A DNA stretch of 64,000 nt from Microglena sp. YARC. Lineage: Eukaryota; Chlorophyta; Chlorophyceae; Chlamydomonadales; Chlamydomonadaceae. The notes beneath the pieces were generated by a model. The model saw only the letters and a list, made by a program, of their open reading frames with translations, was not told where the DNA came from and ran no database searches. A program made the translations under genes and the position numbers. This document shows positions 22,447 through 35,128 of the stretch, one piece after another (within the stretch, counting starts at the first letter, position 1; the number at the start of each line of letters is the position of its first letter). The stretch covers positions 79,600,914 through 79,664,913 of the forward strand of contig CM039463.1 of the NCBI GenBank assembly GCA_022414725.1, read 5' to 3'.

Positions 22447-22936
22447 GGGGCTGAGGAAAAAAGGGGAAGGCAGAGGAGAACGGAAAATAAATTAAGTAAG
22501 GGGTTGGAAGAAATCTGAAATGGTTTGGACGCATGTCACACGCACACCATTCTCACATTGTGTACTGCACACCACCCCAGGTGTCCCTGTGTTAGTGCAT
22601 GCGGACACCAGTCTGATGGAGGCAACTTTCCATGCAGCGCACCCAGAGCTGCGTCGCCTAGCTGTCACTCAATTCAGCCAGCTGGTGGTGATGAAGGAAG
22701 AAGTCTTCAGGCAGCATGGTCTAACCGCAAATGTGGAGGATGTACAACGCTTTGTACTGCTTCAGTTGCTGATTGCTGTGCAGGTAGCTGAAAGAGTGTG
22801 TGTTCCGCCCCTCACTCTTTTTGTTTTCGTGCGACGCGTCGCAAATTGAGCGACTCGGTGCGACCCCAGAGTGACGCATTACCCCACGAACCTCGTGGAG
22901 CACAAAGCGCGGAGCCCGGGGGGGTTGTTTTTTTGT

Positions 22937-22967
<31 letters not shown>

Positions 22968-25900
22968 GGGGGGAGGAATTTCTGACAAGTTCAGCTGGAT
23001 CCATGCGTTTCCGTGCAGCGACAGACTGGCGATGCGTTGCACAAAACAAAACTGTGTATGGCATGAGTATTGAATACAATTCAGTTGGCACCACTGTTTA
23101 TTTTTTTGGCTGCGTAGGGTTGGGGTCGCACCGAGTCCATCAATTTGCGACGTGTCGCACACAAAAAAATGCTTGAATATGTTATCGAACCACCACAGCC
23201 CCAGGTAGCCCTCACACCTGACTATGCACAGTCGCTCTCATGAACCCAAATGCATACTGGTATGGAGGGTAACCCACCACTTGCTCGTACTAGCTTTGAA
23301 TCATGGTCCATACCCATGCCGTAATATGTGATCCACACACAGTCGCTTTCATGAACCCAAATGCATACTGGTATGGAGGGCAACCCACCACTTGCTCATA
23401 CTAGCTTTGCAATCATGGTCCATACCCATGCCGTAATATGTGATCCACGCACAGTCGCTTTCATGAACCCAAACGCTTACAGGTATGGAGGGTAACCCAC
23501 CACTTGCTCGTACTAGCTTTGCAATCATGGTCCATACCCATGCCGTAATATGTGATCCACACACAGTCGCTTTCATGACCCAAACGCATACAGGTATGGA
23601 GGGTAACCCACCACTTGCTCGTACTAGCTTTGCAATCATGGTCCATACTCATGCTGTAATATGTGATCCACACACAGTCGCTTTCATGAACCCAAACGCA
23701 TACTGGTATGGAGGGTAACCCACCACTTGCTCGTACTAGCTTTGCAATCATGGTCCATACTCATGCTGTAATATGTGATCCACACACAGTCGCTTTCATG
23801 AACCCAAACGCATACTGGTATGGAGGGTAACCCACCACTTGCTCGTACTAGCTTTGCAATCATGGTCCATACTCATGCTGTAATATGTGATCCACACACA
23901 GTCGCTTTCATGAACCCAAACGCATACTGGTATGGAGGGTAACCCACCACTTGCTCGTACTAGCTTTGCAATCATGTTCCATACCCATGCCGTAATATGT
24001 GATCCATGCACAGTCGCTTTCATGAACCCAAACGCATACTGGTATGGAGGGTAACTCACCACTTGCTCGTACTAGCTTTGCAATCATGGTCCATACTCAT
24101 GCTGTAATATGTGATCAAACCACCACAGCAACGGATAGCCCTCACACCTCTCCATACACAGTCGCTTTCATCCACCAAAATGCGGATGAGGGTAACCCAC
24201 CACTTGCTTGTACTACCTTTGAAATCATGGTTCATACTCATGCTGCAATCTTGTATCAAACCACCACAGCCAGATATAGCCCTCACACCTCTCCATACAC
24301 AGTCGCTCTCATCTACCCAAATGCTTATGAGGGTAACCCACCACTTGCTCATACTAGCTTTGCAATCATGCTCTAAGCGCATGCCACAATATTGCATCAA
24401 ACCACCACAGCCACAGAAAGCCCTCACACCTTTCCATACACAGTCGCTCTCATGAACCAAAATGCGAATTGGTTTGGAGGGTAACCCACCTCTTGTTAAC
24501 TAGCTTTGAAATCATGTTCCATACGCATGCTGCAATCGTTTATCAAACCACCACATCCACGGGTAGCCCTCACACCTGTCCATTCACAGTCGCTTTCATC
24601 TACCCAAATGCATACTGGTATGGAGGGTGACCCACCACTTTCTCATACTAGCTTTGAAATCATGGTCTATACTCGTGCCACACTATTGTATCAAACCACC
24701 AGAGCCACGTATAGCCCTCACACCTGTCAATACACAGTCGCTCTCATGAACCCAAATGCGTACTGTTATGGAGGGTGACCCACAACTTGGTCATACTAGC
24801 TTTGAAATCATGTTCTATACGCATGCTGCAATCGTTTATCAAACCATCACAGCCACGGATAGCGCTCACACCTGTCCATTCACAGTCGCTCTCATGAACC
24901 CAAATGCGTACTGGTATGGAGGCTAACCCACCACTTGCTCATACTAGCTTTGAAGTCATATTCCATACCCATGCCTTAATAAATTATCAAACTGCCACAG
25001 CCACATATAGCCCTCACACCTCTCCATACACAGTCTCTTTCATCTACCCAAATGCATACTAGTATGGAGGGTAACCCACCACTTGCTCATACTAGCTTTG
25101 AAAGCATGTTCCATACTCATGCCGCAATCTTGTCTCAAACCACCACAGCCACATATAGCCCTCACACCCCTCCGTACACAGTCGCTCTCATGAACCCAAA
25201 TGCATATGGAGGGTAACCCACCACTTGCTCATACTAGCTTTGTAATCATGGTCCATACTCATGCCGTAATATGTTATCTACCCACCACAACCACGGATAG
25301 CCTTCACACCTGTCCATACACAACTGCTTTCATCTACCCAAATGCATGTGGGGAGGAAAAACCAATTAGCTCGTTCTAGCTTTGAACCTGTTATGATATG
25401 CCCGTGCAGTACAGCAGTACCACGTCACAGCAGTACAGCAGTACCATGTCACGGCAGCGCAGCAGTACCACGTCACGGCAGCACAGAAGTACCACGTCAC
25501 GGCAGTACAGCAGTACCACGTCACGGCAGTACAGCAGTACTACGGCACGGCCTCCACTAGTACCCCAGCTCGGAGGCTGAGGTCAATCATTTGTAGGAAA
25601 CGGCAATATAGTATCATATGATGCCGGCAGTCTGATCTTGCTAAAGTTACCATTTATACACAATATCATTTGTTGCAGTTTGAATGATATCATATGATAT
25701 CCTAATCCCTCCCCAGGACCCAGACACTGGAGTAGCCAACACGGCTGTCCGGCCTCTCGTAACTTGCTCAACGCACATCATAAGGGGATGTGCAAGCTCT
25801 CTTCATTCTCAACATCACGTGCCACCCCTCCCCTAATTCCTCCCCAGGACCCGGACACTGGCGTGGCCAACACAGCTTTACGGTCTCTCGTATCCTGCTC

Positions 25901-28900
25901 CAAGCACATGCCCAATGTGGCACACACTTCCTTCATTCTTGCCATCACATGCCCCCTTCCCCTAATCCCTCCCCAGGACCCAGACACTGGTGTGGCCAAC
26001 GCAGCTGTCCGATCTCTCGTATCCTGATCAACAAATATTATTGGGGATGGGCAATCCTTCTTCACTCTTGCAATCATACGCCCCCTTCCCCTAATCCCTC
26101 CCCAGGATCCAGACACTGTTGTTGCCAACACGGCTGTCTGGTCTCCCCTATCCTGCTCAACAAACATTATCGGGGATGCGCATTTCTTTATTCGTGCCAT
26201 CACGTGCCCCCCTTCCCCTAATCCCTCCCCAGGACCCAGACACTGGTGTTGCCAACACGGCTGTCCGGTCTCTCGTATCCTACTCAACAAACATCATCGG
26301 GGGATGTGCAAGCTTTCTTCATTCTCAACATCACGTGCCACCTTTACCCTAATACCTACCCAGGACCCAGACACTGCCCGGTCTCTTGTATCTTGTTCCA
26401 AGCACATCCCCAATGCGGCACACACTTCCTACATTCTTGCCATCACATGCCCCCTTCCCCTAATCCCTCCCCAGGACCCAGACACTGGTGTGGCCAACAT
26501 GGCTGTACGGTCTTTCGTATCTTGCTCCTAGCAAATCCCCAATGCGACGTACACTTTCTTCATTCTTGCCATCACGTGCCACTCCTCCCCTAAATCCTCC
26601 CCAGGACCCAGACACTGGTGTGGCCAACACGGCCGTCCAATTTGTCGTATCCTGCTCCAAGCACATCCCCAATGCGAAACAAGCTTTCTTCATTCTTGCC
26701 ATCACGTGCCCCCCTCCCCCTAATCCCTCCCCAGGACCCAGGCACTGGCATTGCCAACACGGCTGTCCAATCTCTCGTATACTGCCCAACAAATATTATC
26801 GGGGATGGGCAAGCTTTCTTCTCTCTTGCAATCATACGGTGCCCTTCCCCTAATCCCTCCCCAGGACCCAGACACTGGTGTGGCCAACACGGCTGTACGG
26901 TCTCTCGTATCTTGCTCCAAGCACATTCCCAATGCAGCACAAGCCTGGTCACCCAATGGGGAAGGTGAAGTGTGTGCTCAAGTGTCAGCCCTGGTGTCAC
27001 ACAAGGACAGCGCAGTCAGGTTGCGTGTTATGGGCTTGCTGCTGGAGGTGGCTGGCAGTAGTGACAACATTCGTGAAGGAGGTGAGGAAATGAGGGTGGT
27101 GGGTGGGGTGGGGCAGGGTGGGTGGAGGGAGCAATGGTCGCGGATGATGCTATGGGCTTGCTGCTGGAGGTGGCTGGCAGTAGCGACAACATTCGTGAAG
27201 GAGGTGGAGACATGGGTGGAGGGGGGGGGGGGGGGGCACCATCAGGCTGTGTTTTATATGGCTGGCAGTAGCGACAACATTTGTGAAGGAGGTGAGGAAA
27301 TGGGGTCGGTGGGGGGTTAAGGTGGGGTAGCAATGATTACTCAATGTGGAAGGTCAAGTGTCAGCCCTGGTGTCACATACGGACAGCGCAGTCAGGCTGC
27401 GTGTTATGGGCTTGCTGCTGGAGGTGGCTGGCAGTAGCGACAACATTCGTGAAGGAGGTGAGGAAATGGGGGCGGTGGGTGGGTGGGGGATAGGGTGGAG
27501 GGGGAGCAATGGACCCAACCCACCAAGGGGGGTGGGTGGAGTAATGGTTGCGAAGGTTGCTGGCAGTAGCGACAGCATAAGTGATGGAGGTGAGGGAATG
27601 GGCGGTGGGGTGGGGTTGGGGGGGGGCAATCATCGCGGAAGGTGGAATAAAACATGCAGGCCTGATTTACCCTGTCTTGAGAGAGCTCAGCGATACCATT
27701 GACCCCGTCTCATGCCTAGCTGCTTCATACATGCACACACAATACTGTAATAGTAACAAAAGACAATAAAACGTGCAGGCCTGATTGACCCTCTCTTGAG
27801 AGAGCTCAGCGATACCATGGACTCACTGTCCCGTCTAGCTGCTTCATACATGCACACACGATACTGCAATAGTAACAAAAGACAATAAAACGTGCAGGCC
27901 TGATTGACCCTGTCTTGAGAGAGCTCAGCGACACCAGTGACTCCCTCCAGTGTCTCGCTGCTTCACATACAGTACTACAATAGTAACAAAAGACAATACA
28001 ACGTGCATGTCTGATTGACCCTTGAGAGAGTTCAGCGACACCAATGACTCCCTCCCATGTCTCGCTGCTTTATACACAATACTAAAATAGTCCTATGCAC
28101 ACACAAAACTACAGTAGTAACAAAAGACAATAAGACGTGCACGCCTGATCGACCCTCTCTTGAAAGAGCTCAGCGACACCAGTGACTCACTCTCCTGCCC
28201 AGCTGCTATTTACACAATACTAAAATAGCACTATGCACACACAAAACTACGATAGTAACAAAAGACAATATAACGTGCAGGCCTGATTGACCCTCTCTTG
28301 AGAGAGCTCAGCGACACTAGTGACTCGCTCTCCTGTCTAGCTACACTGGGTCTGCTCCGAGATCTACTAGAGGGCATGCAGGGACGGACAGCACACACCA
28401 TGAGCAGTGGAGGGGACACGAACGGCGCGGGGACAGGCCTCATGACAGCTAGCAACGTGGATCAGCTCTGCTCTGCAGTGCTCCCTCTGCTTATGCCCAT
28501 GCTGCAGGACCCTATGCTCTTCACGGTATGTGTGTTACTACTATGCATGTGTGTATGTATGTATGTGTCCTGAGGTGGCCAAATACGCTGCAAGACCCTA
28601 TGCTCTTCATGGTAAGTGTGTTACTACTATGCATGTGTGTATGCATGTATGTGTGCTACTACTATGCATGTATGCATGTATGCATGAATGTATGTATGTA
28701 TGTTAGCATGCATGCATGTATGTATGTATCATGAGGTAGCAAAATACGCTGCAAGACTCTATGCCCTTCATGGTATGTGTGTTACTACTATGCATGTATG
28801 TGTGCTACTACTATGCATGTATGTGTGTATGTGTCCTGAGGTGGCCAAATACGCTGCAAGACCCTATGCTCTTCACAGTAAGTATGTTACTACTATGCAT

Positions 28901-31900
28901 GTGTGTATGCATGAGTGTGCATGCATGTATATGTATGTATGTTACTCTCCAGAGGTGGCCAAATAGGATTAAGGGACTTGCCTAACCTCAATATCAGTAG
29001 GGGCTAAAGCGAAAACAATAAAAGCAACGTGGATCAACTCTGTTCTCCAGTGCTCCCTCTGTTCTCCAGTGCTCCCTCTGTTCTCCAGTGCTCCCTCTGT
29101 TCTCCAGTGCTCCCTCTGTTCTCCAGTGCTCCCTCTGTTCTCCAGTGCTCCCTCTGTTCTCCAGTGCTCCCTCGGTTCTCCAGTGCTCCCTCTGTTCTCC
29201 AGTGCTCCCTCTGTTCTCCAGTGCTCCCTCTGTTCTCCAGTGCTCCCTCTGTTCTCCAGTGCTCCCTCTGCTTCTGCCCATGTTGCAAGGCCCTATGCTC
29301 TTCACGGTATGTGTGTTACTATCTAATGTGTGTGTGTAGGTCTGTAGGTATGTTGTGTACACCATGGGCAGCAGACGACTTTGAAAGGCCATATCAACGG
29401 GAGCACTCCAGGATCCACTCATTTTTATCAGGCTCACGTTTCACTGCTCACCGTATGTTGTTCTACACATGTTGCAAGACCCTATGCTCTTCACTGTATG
29501 TGTGTTACTATCTCTTTTTGGCCGGGGGCAAGTAGCGTTGGCTGTAGGTTGCAGATAAATATCTTAAGTACTATTTTCTTGTATGAATCCCAAACTGTCC
29601 TTGTTGACTAAATGCTCTTCATGGTAAGTGTTTTCCCTCCCCTTTTCGGCCGGGGGCAAGTAGCGTTGGCTGTAGGTCGCAGACAATATCGATAGTACTA
29701 TTTTCTTGCATGGATCCAAAACTGTCCTTGTTGACTAAATGCTCTTCATGGTATGTGTTTTCCCACCCCTCTTTGGCCGGGGGCAGGTAGTGTTGGCTGT
29801 AGGTCTCAGACAATATCGATAGTACTATTTTCTTGCATGAATCCAAAACTGTCCTGGTTGACTATATGCTCCTCACCGTATGTGTTTCCCACCCCCTTTT
29901 TGTTGGGGGCAAGCAGCGTTCGCTGCAGGTCGCAGATGAATATTGATAGTACTATTTTCTTGTATGAATCCCAAACTGTCCTTATTGAGTATATGCTCTT
30001 CACTGTAAGTATTTTCCCTCCCCTCTTTGGCCGGGGGCAGGTAGCGCTGGCTGTAGGTCGATGAATATCGTTAGTACTATTTTCTTGTATGAATCCCAAA
30101 CTGACATTGTTGATTATAAGCTCTTCACTGTATATGTTTTCCACCCCTTTTTGGCCGGGGGCAGGTAGTGTTTGCTGTAGGTTGCAGATAAATATCGTTA
30201 ATATAAAATTATTGTATGAATCCCAAACTGTCTGTGTTGACTAAATGCTCTCCACTGTTTGTGTAACTAGAATGTGTGTAAAGGGTTAGGAAGCATCCGT
30301 ATATTCAGATTTGTATATGCCGTAAAACGTATATTTATAAGCCGTGTACGTATAAAAAGGTATACAAATGCAGACAAATGTATATAAAAATTTTAAAAAC
30401 GAATTCAAATGTACTTATGTATGTACATTACATACAAATGTAAATGTACATACAAATGTATTTGTTGCGTTCTGGAGACAAGACTTTTACATAAACCAAA
30501 ATGTATTGCTGCGTTGCTAATTTCATTGGCGTCACATATCAACTAAAAAACAAATGTCTAGCAAGTTAAGCCTGTCCACTTCTCAGAAAAAGAAAAGCAA
30601 TCACGACCTTACAGCGCGTCGACCAATATTGTCCATTTTCACATCGCACTAGGCTTGCACCATCAATCCTTCAAGCCCACGTAAGAGCACAGCTTGTGGG
30701 ATGGAAGGCTAGATGGCGCTCTGATATGTGTGCCATCTGTGTGAAAGTTAAATTGTATTGCATACTGTGATAGAGGAGGTCAATAGCTTCCCGGTGAGCG
30801 ATATAAATCAAGCATTGAATGGAAACCAAGAAAGTGAAGTGCCTGGATGCGTGCTGTCCTTTTCGAAGTACAGCCCATACGTTTGTATACGACGTACAAG
30901 TATGCGTATGGAGAAATAATATATGGGATGCATATACGTATGAACGTATGTTCATACGTTCATATGTCGGCCCAACCCTATGCATGTTTGTCTGTTGTGT
31001 CACCTAAATGTATGTACTATATGTAGGGGTCGGCTATGTTATATAATATTAGTGAATAAATAATATTGTATAATGTTATATAATATTAGTTGGACTAGCC
31101 GTCTCACCAGAACTTCGAATTTATTTGAAAAACTAATATTATTGTGACACTATATTATATAATATTAGTTAATATTAGTTTTTCAAACACTTATATTAGT
31201 TGCTGTTCCCTAAATATATGAAGTGATGTACTACGTAATGTACGTATATGTAATGTATGTGTATGTTATGTCCTATGCAATGTATGTACTACTACATTGA
31301 TCACCTTGGGCGCATACGTGCTTTGTTCATTCTGCTTGTTGCACTGCCTTATCTTGCTTGCAACCTGCTACCTAAATGTATGTTGTGTTTTAAGGTATCC
31401 AAATAGGCTGAAGGGGCTTTCACCACATCGTAATCACTAGAGGATTTAAAACATGGCCGTAAGTTCAATGGTCAGAATTCTGCAGGAGATGGACGAACAG
31501 TCGGTTGGAATGGTCGGAAAGTCAGTTGCCGGTCGAGATTAGTTCCGCAGCACTTGAAAAACAAGCTCGTTTTGGGTCCATCAGGGTGCGAAGCTGCGTA
31601 AAACAATAAAACAAACACGATGTGCTTACCGTCGGCGCGAGATTCGGTCCACAGCACTTTGACCTCACTTTTCATGTGCAACGCGTTGCAAATTGAGCGA
31701 CTCGACCGTGCGACCCGAGTGCGACACACGGCCCTCCGAACTCCCGGGGGGGTCCAGGGGGGGCATCTCTGACTAGCAGGGTACTACTTCTTGTCAAATT
31801 GGCCAGCGCTTAAAGCGCACAAACATCAAATTGGTCAGCTCTTTGTAGTGCAAAAAGCGCAAAAACTGTGCACTACGCACACAGGGGGGTGAAGAAACTG

Positions 31901-34900
31901 CGCGAGATGCGCAGTGGGGCTCAAAAAGTGTGCGCGAAATCACGCTGCCGCGCGCGCTTTGTAGTACCCTGCTGACTAGAAAAGCTAGAACCATGCGTCG
32001 CCATGAAGCGCAGAGCCTTGGGGGCTTGGGAGGGTTCATGCGTCACCATATGGGGGTGTTATTGTTTCCAAAGATATTTATTCAAAGATATTCATTCAAA
32101 GATGTTCATTCAAAGATGTTCATTCAGTGATCAATTGTAACAAGATGTTCCTCCCCGTTCGGAACGGGATGGCTCTATCGTATAGCGATCACGGAACAGA
32201 CGGAAGCAGATGGTCTTATCAGGTTGCTGGTTCGAACCCCATCGAGGTCACCTGGGCCCACCCGGAGGGTCGTTGACCGGCATGGTAACTGGACTCTAGG
32301 TGTGATGTAAGCCCGTCCATCGCATACTTACGAACCGGTTCCCTTGACCCCACGCCCTTAGAAGTGTCATTGTGACATCTTGGAAGTTAATATTTATTTA
32401 TTATTTATTTATTTATAACAAGATATTCATTCAAAGATATTCAGTCAGTGATCAATCTTAACGAGAAATGCATTCAAAGATATTTATTCAGTGCTGTCAA
32501 TCAATCATAACAAGTTCCAACGGTTGGGGATTGATACAAAATAAGGGCAATACACATGTGGGCATTCCAAGTACCAGGAACAACAGAACTTGTACAATAG
32601 CTAACACCTCAATTGACCCCCCCCCCCCTTCCCCCCACACACATACACACATATACCCCCCCACCCTACCCCCACACACACATGCACATACACACACCCT
32701 CATTCCTCCATGTCCACCTCACAGGGCGCCATGCTTGCAGCCGTTGCTTTAATGCACACGCACATACATACATACACACACATATAACCCCACACACACA
32801 CGCACACACACGTACCCCCCAACCCCCCCCCCCCCCCTCCACACACACATACACACACATACCCCCCAACCCCCCCCCCACCCCCCACCCCCACCCCACG
32901 CACACACACCCTCATTCCCCCATGTCCACTTCACGGGAGCCATGCTTGCAGCCGTTGCTCTGGTGCACCGTGCCATGTGCTCACAGGTGGGGCTGGAGAC
33001 GATGTCAGAGTCAGTGCGCTGCAATGCAGCGACTCTGTTCGGGGCCATCAAAGGGGCTCTTTCTGACCACGGTGATGCATCAGTGCAGGTGGGAGCCCTT
33101 ATTGCTGATGATGATGTTGTTGTTGTTGTTGCCCTTGTTGTTGATGTTGTTGATGTTGTAATTGGAAGCCTCGAAACCATCAAAAAAGTAAAAAAATGTG
33201 ACCGGGATCTGCCAGGGGGGTACATTTTGCCCCCCCCCCCCCCCCCTCCCCAAAAGGGGGCTGGGGTTGGGGGTCGGGGGCAGTCGGTTTCAGAAACTTC
33301 TTCTGGCGAAGTCTATTTGGAGTCGAAACTTCTTCAGCACTCGGTCCTGAGAAATTTAAGCATGTCCGTGACACTGGCTCGACAAGACCTTTCCGAATCC
33401 GCGCTTGTTTCCGACAAAGATTAGATATTACATTACATGACATGACATGACATGACATGACATGTTAAAGTCTACTTGACACCGCGAGGGTGTATGAGAC
33501 TCTGTGCTTTAAACAAAAAGAAAAAGCACCCACAAAGCAAAAAACCCCATTACATTAGGGGTGTGTCGAGGACAAACAAACCAAACTCCCAACCACCGTT
33601 TTGGTGGCGTAGGTATTAAACCCCCTAGAGCAGGACCCAGATCTCAGCCACTTACAGTGGCGGAGGTAAGAAGCTAACAAATGAGAAGTCACAAGAAGAA
33701 AAAAAAAGGGATAATAAATTACGGTGCCACTAAGCAGTCCAGGGCTTCCTGTCTTGCTCTTCTACAAGTAGAAAGATAGTCGGCTAGGTTGCTCCAGAAA
33801 GCCTTAGTGCCATTTCCATTCATAAAGGTTCTGAATGTGGAATCGCAGAATTCCACATTCCATACGGTTAAGTCGGTATCCTCATGGACATGCCTATAAA
33901 TATCTGTAAACAGCTTCTGGTAGCGGAGGCGAATATCAATATAAAAAGGGCACTCAAACATATGCATTTCATCCTCAGGTTTTTGGAACCCACACATTTG
34001 ACAGTGTCTTATTGAACGAGGGATGTGTGCTCTATCCACCACCCTCATTCTTTCTGTGTTCAGCCAATGGGATATGGAGGCGTGGTCCTCTAGATCCAAG
34101 TCGAGGCACCTGGCAGACCCTTGTAAAGGGGTCGAGCTGGTTTCGGAAATATCTTTATAACTTCCTCACCAGTTGGAATCTGACAAAGTTAAGCATACCC
34201 ATGAAACTGGCTCGCGAGAGTATTCCGAATCCGCTCCGAGAATGAGTAAATGTGTCGAGGTGGTGCTTGAGTAGTGACCTCCACAGGTTCTAAGTTCACC
34301 AAGTGTGAAAGTTGGGCCAAACCAGAAACTGAATATTTGATCCCCTAACTTCTTGGGTGTACAGAGAGGGTACTTCGACGTGCAACTTAGGCCTAACAAC
34401 ACCAAAAACTTGATAGGACAGCTCAGAATCAGGGCTGGTAAAGGGTGTTTACTTGTCCATGTTGTCAAACTTCGCTCAAATCCAAATGGAAGACCACAAG
34501 TTGATAGAGCTCATCGAGAGGATCACTGCAAACCCTAAATATAATTGCTTAAGGAGATATGGGCCTTTGTGTTTGTGTGTGTGTGTGTGTAGGGGGGGGG
34601 GGGGGGGGGGGGGGAGGGGGAGTAAGGCAGATTACAAAAACTTACGACTTATGTGTTAGAAAAAGTCCTATGCAGCGTCGCAAGCGACGCGGAAAATTGG
34701 CGGAGTGTGTTGGCAACGATGGAGCTGACCGAAGCGAGTTAGTTACGCGAACGTTGGCTTGGCTGACGTGTCGGGCTTCAAGTTTTTCGGTTGGACAGAC
34801 GGACAAATGGGTAACCTTGGGGGCTCCCACCCCCTTGAAGAGGGGGCTCCGCCAAAAAAAGAATCCTGACTGCCCCCTGAGTATAGTATGAATAAATGTG

Positions 34901-35079
34901 ACAAGAAACGTAATGTTAAATTATCTGCATAGCACGAACTCCAAGCCTCTGTCGTTTACGAGTTGTTGGGGTTCAGCTCATTAGTGCTTGTTTATAAAAC
35001 GCCTTCCCTGTTTTTAAGGTTGGGCAAGTCCCTTTAGCCTATTTAGCTACCCCTGGACTGTACAAATACAGACAGAAAA

Positions 35080-35128
<49 letters not shown>

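Noticed and set aside
23190..25375. CRISPR-like regular array
   Set aside because: Units are contiguous 112-bp tandem repeats without unique spacers, in an intron of a eukaryotic gene.
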